Source: Pseudomonadota bacterium
Lineage (GTDB): Bacteria > Pseudomonadota > Alphaproteobacteria > Rhizobiales > Xanthobacteraceae
NCBI GenBank assembly: GCA_023432885.1
Contig: JAEZEU010000390.1
Coordinates: forward strand, 1-22,944
Direction of reading: 5' to 3'
Length of the DNA stretch: 22,944 bases
The translations under genes and the position numbers were made by a program. Below, in pieces: positions 1-6,460 of this stretch. The notes below the pieces were generated by a model, which ran no database searches, had not been told where the DNA came from, and saw only the letters and a program-made list of their open reading frames with translations. The number at the start of each line of letters is the position of its first letter. Position 1 is the stretch's first letter.

Positions 1-106
1 ATCCGGCCTCGACGCCCAGTATCGTGCGCTCTACAACACGTATGATTTCCAGGAGGGCCGCGACGCTGCCGCTCAAGGCCGTGCTCCGGTCTATCTCGGT
101 CGATGA
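1..106 (+). CDS. Crotonase (enoyl-CoA hydratase/isomerase) family protein, C-terminal end only
   Basis: Only the last 34 codons are inside the window, read from base 2 to a TGA at 104-106. The tail contains EGRDAAAQGRAPVYLGR, which matches the usual C-terminus of crotonase-fold enzymes (E-G-x-x-A-F-x-E-K-R-x-P-x-F-x-G-R). These enzymes act on acyl-CoA thioesters, most often as enoyl-CoA hydratases in beta-oxidation. The active-site region lies upstream of the window, so the exact reaction cannot be told. The phasin-like gene that follows on the same strand would fit acyl-CoA/polyhydroxyalkanoate metabolism, but the 418-base gap argues against one operon. The call rests on the C-terminal motif alone. 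Confidence 0.6.
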   Translation, partial: SGLDAQYRALYNTYDFQEGRDAAAQGRAPVYLGR

Positions 107-334
107 CCGGGGCGTCCGGTCATTCGCATCAATCCAAGAAGCCTCGACCAACTTAAGAAATTACCCGTAATTCCTGTTTCGCAAGCTCGCGGAACATCGA
201 GGACCAGAGAGAGGCGATCCAGTTTTGGCGCCAGTTCGACCTCGACGTCGTGAATTTGGTAGGCGCGCCATCGCCGCCGATGTCGAAGCGCTCCGGCGCG
301 CTACAACGGCACGAAACGTGGCCGAAAGATCAAA

Positions 335-360
335 CGGCCCCGGCTCGGGAGCCGGGGCCG
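335..360 (-). terminator. Strong GC hairpin, possible terminator
   Basis: CGGCCCCGGCT (335-345) and AGCCGGGGCCG (350-360) form a perfect 11-bp stem with a 4-base loop. On the plus strand no T-run follows, so it is not a classical intrinsic terminator for the crotonase gene ending at 106. On the minus strand the stem is followed by TTTGATCTTT, which is T-rich, but no minus-strand gene is seen just upstream of it. It may end the crotonase transcript with factor help or insulate the phasin promoter. Confidence 0.35.
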
Positions 361-436
361 CCTGGAGCGGCAGGTGCTAGGGGCGGCCCCAGCACTCGCC
401 GCACGTGGATTTTGTCGCCACACACCCATAAGTCCT

Positions 437-450
437 TTGATTTTTGTCAA
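437..450 (+). promoter_or_regulatory. FixK/FNR-type box upstream of phasin-like gene
   Basis: The sequence is TTGATTTTTGTCAA, inside the longer palindrome CTTTGA-N6-TCAAAG (435-452). It fits the rhizobial FixK2 pattern TTG(A/C)-N6-(T/G)CAA exactly and the FNR/Anr consensus TTGAT-N4-ATCAA with one mismatch. Its centre is 81.5 bases upstream of the phasin ATG at 525. A class II site centred at -41.5 would give a start near 485 and a leader of about 40 bases. The match is seen directly; binding and low-oxygen control are inferred. Confidence 0.5.
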
Positions 451-524
451 AGTGCCGTTCGAAGCGCTCTGAGACTCTGCGCCAAGCGGGCGCAGAGGGA
501 GTGTACAACAGAGGAGCACCGGCC

Positions 525-1004
525 ATGGCATTCAAGTTCTTGGAAATGCAGCCACGCGACTTCAATCCCTTATCGGTTCCCGGGCTCACCAAAGAGGCAC
601 GAGAGAGCGTAAATGCGGCTCTCAAGTCCCTCTCGACCTGGCGCAACGAACTGGCCGATACGAACGAGAAGAACGGCAAACGCGTCATGGAACAGATGGC
701 TGCGGCAGCCACTGCGCTCGGGTGGCCGGAACAAGTCGTCGATACCGCGCGCGCCCAGTTGCAGAGCGTCGTCGAAATCCAGATCAAGACGATGGATCAA
801 GTGATGGACGCCTGGGAAGAGCAGATCAAACAGCCGAACCCGATGGCTGCTTCACCAATGGCGATGATGTCGAAGCTGCAATCCCTGCCGGGGTTCGGCT
901 CGGCCCAAGCGCCAAAGAACCCTCTCGAACTATGGATGCAATTCGCGGAGCAATGGCAGCGATCCTGGGGAGAGGCGATGGGCACCTGGGGCAAGCGCCA
1001 TTGA
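525..1004 (+). CDS. Phasin-like polyhydroxyalkanoate granule-associated protein
   Basis: A 159-residue protein that resembles rhizobial phasins, small amphipathic helical proteins that coat polyhydroxyalkanoate granules and control their size and number. Residues about 15-110 are predicted to be mostly helical (KEARESVNAALKSLSTWRNE, then ARAQLQSVVEIQIKTMDQVM). A Met/Pro-rich linker follows, then a Trp-rich C-terminal segment (ELWMQFAEQWQRSWGEAMG). There is no signal peptide or membrane segment, as expected for a granule surface protein. ATG 525 is preceded by GAGGAG at 511-516. The frame is open further upstream to 444, but those codons overlap the FixK/FNR-like box and lack a binding site. 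The gene stands alone, convergent with the LTXXQ gene. Phasins are weakly conserved, so family membership is probable, not certain. Confidence 0.65.
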   Translation: MAFKFLEMQPRDFNPLSVPGLTKEARESVNAALKSLSTWRNELADTNEKNGKRVMEQMAAAATALGWPEQVVDTARAQLQSVVEIQIKTMDQVMDAWEEQIKQPNPMAASPMAMMSKLQSLPGFGSAQAPKNPLELWMQFAEQWQRSWGEAMGTWGKRH

Positions 1005-1150
1005 TACAGCCATGACCCCGCTGGATTTCCGGCAATTCCACCGCCGGAGGACGCCGCAGTTGCGGGCACGCTCGCGCTCCCGGCAGTCCGCAATCCCCCG
1101 GCCCGAAACGCCGCCTGGCTTCATGCCGGAGGCAGCGTTCCGAGCCGTTG

Positions 1151-1179
1151 TGATTACCTCGTTGTTCATGTTGTAATCA
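1151..1179. repeat. Inverted repeat between convergent genes
   Basis: TGATTAC (1151-1157) and GTAATCA (1173-1179) are perfect inverted copies around a 15-base loop. They lie in the 208-base space between the stops of the convergent phasin-like and LTXXQ genes. There is no T-run on either side, so a terminator role is only a possibility. Nothing else is seen in this gap. Confidence 0.3.
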
Positions 1180-1212
1180 GCGGGTCAGCTTTTCGACGGC
1201 TTCTTCTCGGCC

Positions 1213-1719
1213 CTATTCGTCTTCATCGTCGGATTCCATCCGATGTTCAATCGTGTCGCGTATTCCGCGCGCGGCCACCACTGTCACAAAAGCCATCCTC
1301 TTCTTCTGAGCCGGGCTCAGCGTCTTGTAGAGCGGCTCCCACGCGTCGGCGAGCTTCTTGAGGTCGGCGCCACGTTGGCTTAGTGCCTCCGCCCGGCGTT
1401 GCATGAGTTCGACGGGATCGCGCCCGCCGAGGGCTTCCATCGGTGTTTCGCGCAGTTCCGCCACTTGTTGCCACCGCGCTTGCCGGTTCTTCGCTCTGGT
1501 CCGGATGGCCTCTTCCACGGCCGGCCAGTATTTTTCCTGCTCGGGGGTCAGCTGCAGGGCCGACTTGATGATCGACACACGTGCATCAGTCAACGCGTTG
1601 AGCTCTGCGGCACTTGGATGCGTCATCCCCACTGTGGAAGACGTTTCTGCTGCGTAGGAAAAAGGCGACATCGTTATGAGAACGGCAACGGCTGCAACGG
1701 CTGCTTTCTGGATCGTCAT
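1213..1719 (-). CDS. Periplasmic LTXXQ-motif (Spy/CpxP-like) protein
   Basis: A 168-residue exported protein. The first 24 residues are a Sec signal peptide (MTIQK, hydrophobic AAVAAVAVLITMSPFSYA, then A-E-T). The mature part is helical, charged and Arg/Glu-rich, with the two hallmark motifs of the family: LTPEQ at residues 57-61 and LSPAQ at 134-138. Spy and CpxP in enterobacteria are periplasmic chaperone or stress-sensor proteins induced by envelope damage; rhizobial LTXXQ proteins are mostly uncharacterised. ATG 1719 was chosen because AGGAG sits six bases upstream and the signal peptide starts there; an upstream in-frame start at 1764 adds residues that spoil the signal. The C-terminus is acidic (ESDDEDE). 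A FixK/FNR-like palindrome is centred about 71 bases upstream, suggesting low-oxygen control. Confidence 0.75.
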   Translation of the reverse strand: MTIQKAAVAAVAVLITMSPFSYAAETSSTVGMTHPSAAELNALTDARVSIIKSALQLTPEQEKYWPAVEEAIRTRAKNRQARWQQVAELRETPMEALGGRDPVELMQRRAEALSQRGADLKKLADAWEPLYKTLSPAQKKRMAFVTVVAARGIRDTIEHRMESDDEDE

Positions 1720-1783
1720 CGCGAGCTCCTGGGATCCGTTGGCCCCCGGAGCAGAACTTGGCAATCGAAGCCGCCGTGGTGGC

Positions 1784-1797
1784 TTGATTCAAGTCAA
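1784..1797 (-). promoter_or_regulatory. FixK/FNR-type box upstream of LTXXQ gene
   Basis: TTGATTCAAGTCAA on the plus strand, read as TTGACTTGAATCAA towards the gene. It fits TTGA-N6-TCAA exactly and differs from the FNR consensus TTGAT-N4-ATCAA by one base. The centre is 71.5 bases upstream of the LTXXQ ATG at 1719, similar to the box-to-ATG distance of the phasin-like gene. No clear -10 element is visible at the expected place, which is common for activator-dependent promoters. Binding is inferred. Confidence 0.5.
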
Positions 1798-1978
1798 GAA
1801 CGCATTCACGCGTTGGTGAATTTCGCTGGCTGTCGCGCAGCTACTCCGCTGCGTTCCGCCGCACACTCATATTGACTGAAGGCGACGCCGCGATCGAATC
1901 CTCTCGTGCGGGCTGACTTCAACGAAGTGCCGACTTCCGCTCTTGCGGTTGTCAGAAAGCACAGCCTTGTTCAGCCAG

Positions 1979-2314
1979 CTAATCGTTGCCGCGAACCGGT
2001 ATGAAAACGACCTCCAACTTCAAACCCGGCGTTTGTTTTGCAAAACCCGTGCATGAAAATCCTGCATCGTCGTCGACCTGTCCGGCCACGACGATATCGA
2101 TCTCATCCATTCCAAACACGCCGGGCGGTCCGGGCGCGACCCTTCTGGCTGACATGGCTGCCTTGAACCGCTGACCTTCGCGTGTCCAATTGCCGGCGTA
2201 CGAAAATGTCGTATCGCCGCCGCCAAGTGTGCCGTCGGGTCGAAGCTCGACGACGCCCGCGCCCTCACCGATCGGCGTTTTGAACCAAACGGTATATTTG
2301 CCGTGACTGGTCAA
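1979..2314 (-). CDS. Small GrlR-like protein
   Basis: The conserved-looking part begins TSHGKYTVWFKTPIGEGAGV and continues with a GTLGGGDTTFSYAGNW stretch and a C-terminal beta-rich segment ending in KLEVVFIPV. This pattern (GxYxVxF, GEG, GGD, YxGxW) resembles the GrlR-like beta-barrel family, named after a type III secretion repressor but widespread in rhizobia with unknown roles. I chose a TTG start at 2314 (111 residues) because GGGAG lies nine bases upstream and homology-like sequence starts there. An ATG at 2410 would add 32 unconvincing residues. There is no signal peptide, and the gene stands alone. Both the family call and the start are moderate; a regulatory role should not be assumed from the name. 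Confidence 0.5.
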   Translation of the reverse strand: MTSHGKYTVWFKTPIGEGAGVVELRPDGTLGGGDTTFSYAGNWTREGQRFKAAMSARRVAPGPPGVFGMDEIDIVVAGQVDDDAGFSCTGFAKQTPGLKLEVVFIPVRGND

Positions 2315-2498
2315 TCCGACGCACTCCCGAATATCTCCTAATTGGGCTCGCAGGGCACCAAGCGCAACTCGGCCGCCGTGAATTCGATTTAGGCAGGGAG
2401 ATGCCAGCAACCCGGATCATTCTTCGCACAAGTCGGATAGCGAAATTTCAAAACCGGGCGAAAACGAGCGGCGGGAATGAGCCCCACGTTTCCACGTG

Positions 2499-2616
2499 AT
2501 TGCGAGCAGCGAAGGCGTGATATGGATTGCTTCCGCCTTCGCGCAAGTCGCTACGGCGGACTTCTCGTCCTGCGGAGCTTGTGCTGCCAGCGGAGAAGGC
2601 TCGCCTCGCTCGCAAT
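2499..2616. repeat. Bradyrhizobium-type intergenic repeat with inverted ends
   Basis: The element is bounded by ATTGCGAGC (2499-2507) and its exact inverted copy GCTCGCAAT (2608-2616). Inside are a second inverted pair, GAAGGCG (2511-2517) with CGCCTTC (2534-2540), and the phrase TGGATTGCTTCCGCCTTCGC. I recognise this style (ATTGCGAGCGAAGCGAAGCAATCC ends and GCAATGACGG exits, given here only in outline) from dispersed, structured intergenic repeats of Bradyrhizobium and Rhodopseudomonas. The right end contains an ATG (2615) in frame with the amidase gene. The inverted ends are seen; multi-copy status is from memory. Confidence 0.55.
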
Positions 2617-2629
2617 GACGGATCGCCCG

Positions 2630-3862
2630 ATGCCCTCCACTCCCGCGCAAGCCAATGGCGCCCGTGTCCTTGCCGATCTCAACGCGCTGCGCGCCATCGG
2701 CGCCTACAAGACCGGCGTGCACAGGCCGACCTTCTCCGAGCCGCATGCGCGCTCGCTCGAATGGCTGGCGAGAAAGATGCCTGAAGCGGGGCTCACCGCG
2801 GCAGTTGACGGCATTGGCAATGTGCTCGGCACCAGCACGAAGAGCGGACCAAAGCTGCTCGCCGGCTCTCACCTGGAAAGCCAGAACTACGCCGGCTGGC
2901 TCGACGGTCCCCTCGGCGTCGTCTACGCGCTGGAAGCCGCGCGCGTCCTCAACCCTGATCCGAGCGTGAGCGGCGCCGTGGAGGTTGCCTCCTGGTGCGA
3001 CGAGGAAGGCCATTTCGGCCATTTTCTTGGCAGCCGCTCCTTTGTCGGCGCAGTGAGTGAAGCCGACATCGACGCCGCGCGGGACCGTAACAGCAATCGC
3101 ACCATGCGTGAGGCACTGGCAGCCGTCGGCCTTGCTGGCCGCCCTCGCCTGCGGGCCGTGCGCGGCCGCTACATAGGTTATCTGGAGGCGCATATCGAAC
3201 AGGGCGAGACGCTGGAAAGCGGCGGTCTCAAGGTCGGCATCGTCACCTCGATCGTCGGCATCTGGCAGTACCGGATCCTCTTCACCGGCGAGCAGAACCA
3301 TGCCGGGACCACGCGAATGGCGATCCGCAAGGACGCAGGCCTTGCGCTGGCGCGCTTCTGCGTCGCCATCGACGAGACATTCCCCAGACTGTGCGGGCCG
3401 CGCACGGTGTGGACCACCGGCCGCATCGCGCTCGATCCCGGCGCGCCCAGCATCATTCCCGGCAGTGCGGAAATGCTGTTCCAGATGCGCGATGCGGACG
3501 CCGCAGTAATCGAGCGGCTGGAGGAGAAGCTGCGCAGCATGGCGGCCGAGGCCACGGCGCAGGGGCCGTGCAGCGTCACGGTGCAGCGTCTCCGCGCCGG
3601 TGCGCCGGCCATCATGGATGCATCCATTCAGGACGCGATCGAAACAGCCAGTGCCGATTGGGCCGCCGGCAAGTCGCTGCGTATGCCGAGCGGCGCCGGC
3701 CACGACGCGCAAATCCTCGCCACCATCATGCCGGCAGGCATGCTGTTCGTGCCATCGATCGGCGGTATCAGCCATCACTGGAGTGAAAATACCGACGATG
3801 CGGATATCGTCACCGGCGCCGAGGTGTTCGTCGAGACCTGCCGGAAATTGCTGACGAGATGA
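2630..3862 (+). CDS. Zn-dependent hydantoinase/carbamoylase-family amidase (M20-like)
   Basis: A 410-residue metalloenzyme of the family that includes N-carbamoyl-L-amino-acid hydrolase, allantoate amidohydrolase and beta-ureidopropionase. Members hydrolyse the ureido or carbamoyl group of purine, pyrimidine or hydantoin breakdown products in the cytoplasm. The binuclear Zn ligands are visible: H81 in GSHLESQ, D92 in LDGPLGV, E125/E126 in CDEEGHF, H188 in EAHIEQG and H382 in GGISHHWSENT. SGAGHDAQ and the dimerisation-domain GEQNHAG motif are also present. The usual GSHLDSQ reads GSHLESQ, and the usual GGxYDG reads AGWLDG, so the substrate cannot be assigned. ATG 2630 is preferred; an in-frame ATG at 2615 falls inside the repeat element. 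Neither has a strong binding site. No catabolic partner genes are nearby. Confidence 0.8.
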   Translation: MPSTPAQANGARVLADLNALRAIGAYKTGVHRPTFSEPHARSLEWLARKMPEAGLTAAVDGIGNVLGTSTKSGPKLLAGSHLESQNYAGWLDGPLGVVYALEAARVLNPDPSVSGAVEVASWCDEEGHFGHFLGSRSFVGAVSEADIDAARDRNSNRTMREALAAVGLAGRPRLRAVRGRYIGYLEAHIEQGETLESGGLKVGIVTSIVGIWQYRILFTGEQNHAGTTRMAIRKDAGLALARFCVAIDETFPRLCGPRTVWTTGRIALDPGAPSIIPGSAEMLFQMRDADAAVIERLEEKLRSMAAEATAQGPCSVTVQRLRAGAPAIMDASIQDAIETASADWAAGKSLRMPSGAGHDAQILATIMPAGMLFVPSIGGISHHWSENTDDADIVTGAEVFVETCRKLLTR

Positions 3863-3904
3863 AATAGCGGCACGGCCGCGCACGCCAGCGAAGCATTGCC
3901 CTCC

Positions 3905-4288
3905 CTAACGGCCCCAGGGAATGTGGCCGTGATATTCCTTCGGGATCTGGCTCTTGTAGCGCGACGGCACGGTCCTGGAATCAATCGAGCGGTCGAGTTC
4001 GCTTTGACTGCCCTTCTTCGAGGCCGCCTTCTTCTTGCCGGACGACTTTTCGCTGGCCGCGGGCTTGTCGGCAGGCGCTGGCGTGGTGGTGGTTGCAGCC
4101 GCCGGCGCGGTCGTCGTTGCGGGAGCAGCCGTTGCGGCCGGAGGTGGTGCCGGGGGCGCCGGTGGAGCTGCCGCGCCGGCCGCCGGTGCTGCCGCGGCGC
4201 CGGCCGCCGTGCCTTGGGCCAAAACATGGCTCGCCGGAAGGAAAACCAGTCCAACCGCAGCCGCCGCAATGCAATAAAGTCTGCGCAT
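3905..4288 (-). CDS. Ala/Pro-rich secreted protein of unknown function
   Basis: A 127-residue protein with a clear Sec signal peptide (MRRLYCIAAAAVGLVFLPAS, cleavage after HVLA-Q). A low-complexity region of Ala, Pro and Thr runs to about residue 80, followed by a Lys/Ser-rich basic block (SSGKKKAASKKGSQS). It ends with a non-repetitive tail containing ELDRSIDSRTVPSRYKSQIP and EYHGHIPWGR. The tail is the only part that looks conserved; I have seen similar endings in rhizobial hypothetical proteins. ATG 4288 has GGAG seven bases upstream; an ATG at 4363 would bury the signal peptide. It is probably periplasmic or wall-associated: the basic block could touch peptidoglycan or nucleic acid, but that is speculation. 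It is convergent with the amidase gene. Confidence 0.6.
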   Translation of the reverse strand: MRRLYCIAAAAVGLVFLPASHVLAQGTAAGAAAAPAAGAAAPPAPPAPPPAATAAPATTTAPAAATTTTPAPADKPAASEKSSGKKKAASKKGSQSELDRSIDSRTVPSRYKSQIPKEYHGHIPWGR

Positions 4289-4453
4289 GTAATGCTCCAA
4301 ATGGTTTCCGCGCGATAACGACCCAAGCGTAGTCGCTACCTGCGCAGCCGTCGAGGGAGGCAAATTCCGTCAAAATAGCGGTTACCGCCGCGCCGGGCCC
4401 TTGTTCCGGAGCTCCCGCTGGGATTGGATAGACTGCCGGGCTTGAGGAAAGCC

Positions 4454-4588
4454 ATGAAACAGCCGCGAGAACGGGAGAGCACCCCCCTGTGGGTGTGGCT
4501 CTTCTTTGCCCTGATGGCCATCGGCGCCGCAACCTATCTGACCGGCTACTGGATGTTCGAGGAATTGATCGTCCACTTCAGGAAGTAG
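4454..4588 (+). CDS. Small single-pass membrane protein (44 residues)
   Basis: A short ORF starting MKQPRERESTPLWVWLFFAL and ending ELIVHFRK. A charged N-terminus of about 10 residues leads into one hydrophobic segment (about residues 13-35) with two Trp, and a short basic tail. ATG 4454 has GAGG six bases upstream (4444-4447), and the stop is TAG 4586-4588. The strong binding site and membrane-protein composition make it a likely real small gene despite its length. It lies 105 bases upstream of the PrsW-type protease gene on the same strand and could share its transcript. Function unknown. Confidence 0.55.
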   Translation: MKQPRERESTPLWVWLFFALMAIGAATYLTGYWMFEELIVHFRK

Positions 4589-4693
4589 CGCGCGAGGCGT
4601 GCATTTCGGCCGGCACGGCCGCGGCGTGCGGCCGCACGGCCCCATCAGAGTGCGGCGTGGATAACATTACAAATCTGGCCTATCTGCCATCGG

Positions 4694-5743
4694 ATGATGC
4701 TGCTCCTTGAATCCCTTCCCACGGTCATCGGCACCGCCGCGGTAGCGCCGGCGCTGCTGTTTCTGTGGCTGGTGATCGCCACCGACGAGCGGCCGGGACC
4801 GCCGCTACGGGTGTGGTCGGCCTTCTTCCTCGGTGCGGCCAGCATTTCCCTGCTCGGAATCGCCCGCGCGCCATTCGCGAAACTCGCCGTGGTCGGGCCT
4901 GATCATCCCTGGCTTGCGATGGTGCTGCATTCGCTGCTCGGCGTCGCGGCGCCCGAGGAGATCGTCAAGGTGCTGGTGATCGTGGCCATGGGCATGCGCA
5001 CCCGAAGCCGTGGCGTCGATCCCATGGACACCGTGGTCTATGGCGCGGCTGCGGGGCTCGGCTTTGCCGCGTACGAAAATCTCGCCTATCTCGTGCAGCA
5101 TGCCGAGATCTGGCGCTCGCTGGCGGCACTGCGCAGCGTGCTGACCGTGCCGTTCCATGGCGCCCTCGGCATCATCGCCGGCGCCTATCTCGCGATCGCC
5201 CGCTCCGGCACGGCGCTCGGCGCCCACCGGCATCACCGCGACTGGGCGCGCATTTCCAGCTGGTCGCTGATGCTGCTCGGGCCGATCGGGCTGCACGCCG
5301 CTTTCGATTTCCCGCTGCTGATGCTGCAGCAAAACCCCGATCTTCCTTCGACCACGCGGCTGTTGCTCGGCACCGCCAGTATCGTGATCGGGTTTGCGTC
5401 GATCGGTTTCGCCATTCGCCTGGTGCGCCGCGTTGGCCGTCATCACGCCCCGCGAACGGAAGTGGCGCGCGAACGGCTGAGCCAGCTCCGGCGCATGTGG
5501 GCCCTGCTCGTGTTCGGCGGCGGCGCGGGCTTTGCCGGCCTCACCTTCTTGCTCGGCACCGCGCATCGCTGGCTGATCAATCCCGACCGCAACATGCCCG
5601 TCGTGGCCGGGTCCATCGGACTGATCTCGATCGTGGTCGGCGTCGCCCTGCTGGTAGCCACGACCGCCGTCTACTTTCTCGGCCGCAACCGGATGCGCGC
5701 CTCCACGGAAGGATTTACATCAATATCCGGTCATGGCGGCTGA
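4694..5743 (+). CDS. PrsW-family intramembrane metalloprotease
   Basis: A 349-residue polytopic inner-membrane protein with about eight hydrophobic segments. The family signature is complete: a paired Glu motif APEEIVKV (E88-E89), GFAAYENLAYL with E128-N129, FHGALG with H155, and HAAFDF with H201 and D205. In Bacillus subtilis PrsW cleaves the anti-sigma factor RsiW; most other members have unknown substrates, and no sigma/anti-sigma pair is present here. The loop around residues 172-186 is His/Arg-rich (AHRHHRDWAR). ATG 4694 is followed at once by a second ATG; neither has a good binding site. The C-terminal third adds more membrane helices than the minimal PrsW core. The family assignment is firm; the substrate is unknown. 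Confidence 0.8.
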   Translation: MMLLLESLPTVIGTAAVAPALLFLWLVIATDERPGPPLRVWSAFFLGAASISLLGIARAPFAKLAVVGPDHPWLAMVLHSLLGVAAPEEIVKVLVIVAMGMRTRSRGVDPMDTVVYGAAAGLGFAAYENLAYLVQHAEIWRSLAALRSVLTVPFHGALGIIAGAYLAIARSGTALGAHRHHRDWARISSWSLMLLGPIGLHAAFDFPLLMLQQNPDLPSTTRLLLGTASIVIGFASIGFAIRLVRRVGRHHAPRTEVARERLSQLRRMWALLVFGGGAGFAGLTFLLGTAHRWLINPDRNMPVVAGSIGLISIVVGVALLVATTAVYFLGRNRMRASTEGFTSISGHGG

Positions 5744-5795
5744 ATAAGTTCGACCGTGAGGATTGGGCAAGCTACCATATCCGCCATTCGGCAGC

Positions 5796-6380
5796 ATGAG
5801 CTTGGCAATGACCCTCCCCCACGACCTCGACGAACTACGGGCGAAGATGCAGCAGGCGGTGCGGGTGCACTGGAAGGCCTTTCTGGTTGAAGGCATCCTG
5901 CTTGCGGTCTTGGGCCTTGTGGCCGTGATCCTGCCGCAGGTGGCGAGCCTTGCCGTGACGATCCTGCTCGGCTGGCTGTTCCTGATATCCGGCATCGGCG
6001 GCCTGATCGTGACTTACTGGGCGCGGGAGATGCCGGGCTTTTGGTGGTCACTGATTTCGGCGGCGCTTGCTGTGCTGGCCGGTGGCGTCCTGCTGGCACG
6101 GCCGGCGCAGGGCGTGCTGACCCTCACCATCGTTGTCGGCGCATATTTCCTCGCGGAGGGCGTCGCAAGCGTCTTCTATGCGCTGGCGCATCGCCGCGAA
6201 TTGTCGGAGCGCTGGGCCTGGCTTCTGATCGCCGGCGCGATGGACATCATCATCTCCGGGCTGATCTTCGCAGGACTGCCCGGTTCGGCGGAGTGGGCCA
6301 TCGGCCTGCTGGCTGGTCTCAACCTGATGTTCGGAGGCGCCACGTTGATCGCCATGGCGCTAGCCGCCCGCGCCGCCTGA
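5796..6380 (+). CDS. HdeD/DUF308-family membrane protein
   Basis: A 194-residue inner-membrane protein with six hydrophobic segments arranged as two similar three-helix halves, typical of the HdeD family. Characteristic stretches are WKAFLVEGILLAVLGLVAVI, GWLFLISGIGGL, ARPAQGVLTLTIVVGAYFLA and AMDIIISGLIF. HdeD in E. coli contributes to acid resistance at high cell density; rhizobial members are unstudied. Start candidates are ATG 5796 (MSLAMTLPHD) and ATG 5808; neither has a strong binding site, and I took the first. The gene follows the PrsW-type gene by 52 bases on the same strand and may be co-transcribed. The next element downstream is the independent aroG leader promoter. Confidence 0.75.
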   Translation: MSLAMTLPHDLDELRAKMQQAVRVHWKAFLVEGILLAVLGLVAVILPQVASLAVTILLGWLFLISGIGGLIVTYWAREMPGFWWSLISAALAVLAGGVLLARPAQGVLTLTIVVGAYFLAEGVASVFYALAHRRELSERWAWLLIAGAMDIIISGLIFAGLPGSAEWAIGLLAGLNLMFGGATLIAMALAARAA

Positions 6381-6423
6381 TACCGAATGGCAACACCGTC
6401 TGCACGATTGCGCGAAATCGGGG

Positions 6424-6452
6424 GGTGACAAGCGGCCCTGGCTAGGCTATGT
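6424..6452 (+). promoter_or_regulatory. Predicted sigma70 promoter of the aroG leader
   Basis: GGTGAC (6424-6429) and CTATGT (6447-6452) are separated by exactly 17 bases. They match the alphaproteobacterial consensus CTTGAC-N17-CTATAT at 4 of 6 and 5 of 6 positions. The start point would fall at about 6459-6461, on or beside the leader-peptide ATG at 6461, which would make the leader mRNA leaderless. This is a prediction from spacing and consensus only. Confidence 0.45.
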
Positions 6453-6460
6453 CGCCATCC

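Larger units (their letters stand above)
107..524. other. Intergenic stretch between crotonase and phasin-like genes
   Basis: This 418-base stretch has no convincing gene. Several frames stay open because of high GC, but none has a ribosome binding site, recognisable family features or consistent codon use. It holds a perfect 11-bp GC-rich hairpin (335-360) and a FixK/FNR-like palindrome (437-450), both listed separately. The last 75 bases would be the 5' untranslated leader of the phasin-like gene. Confidence 0.6.

Noticed and set aside
930..1169. Minus-strand ORF beginning MNNEVITTARNAASG between phasin and LTXXQ genes
   Set aside because: No ribosome binding site, and the second half overlaps the phasin-like gene antisense with poor composition.
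1801..1853. Small inverted repeats ATTCAC/GTGAAT and CGCAGC/GCTGCG upstream of the LTXXQ gene
   Set aside because: Six-base stems are expected by chance in this composition and do not coincide with a gene end or start.
2417..3883. A 488-codon minus-strand open frame opposite the amidase gene
   Set aside because: It mirrors the plus-strand enzyme, which has all the metal-binding motifs. Long antisense open frames are expected where third positions are mostly G or C, and the translation is low-complexity Arg/Ala/Gly with no family features.
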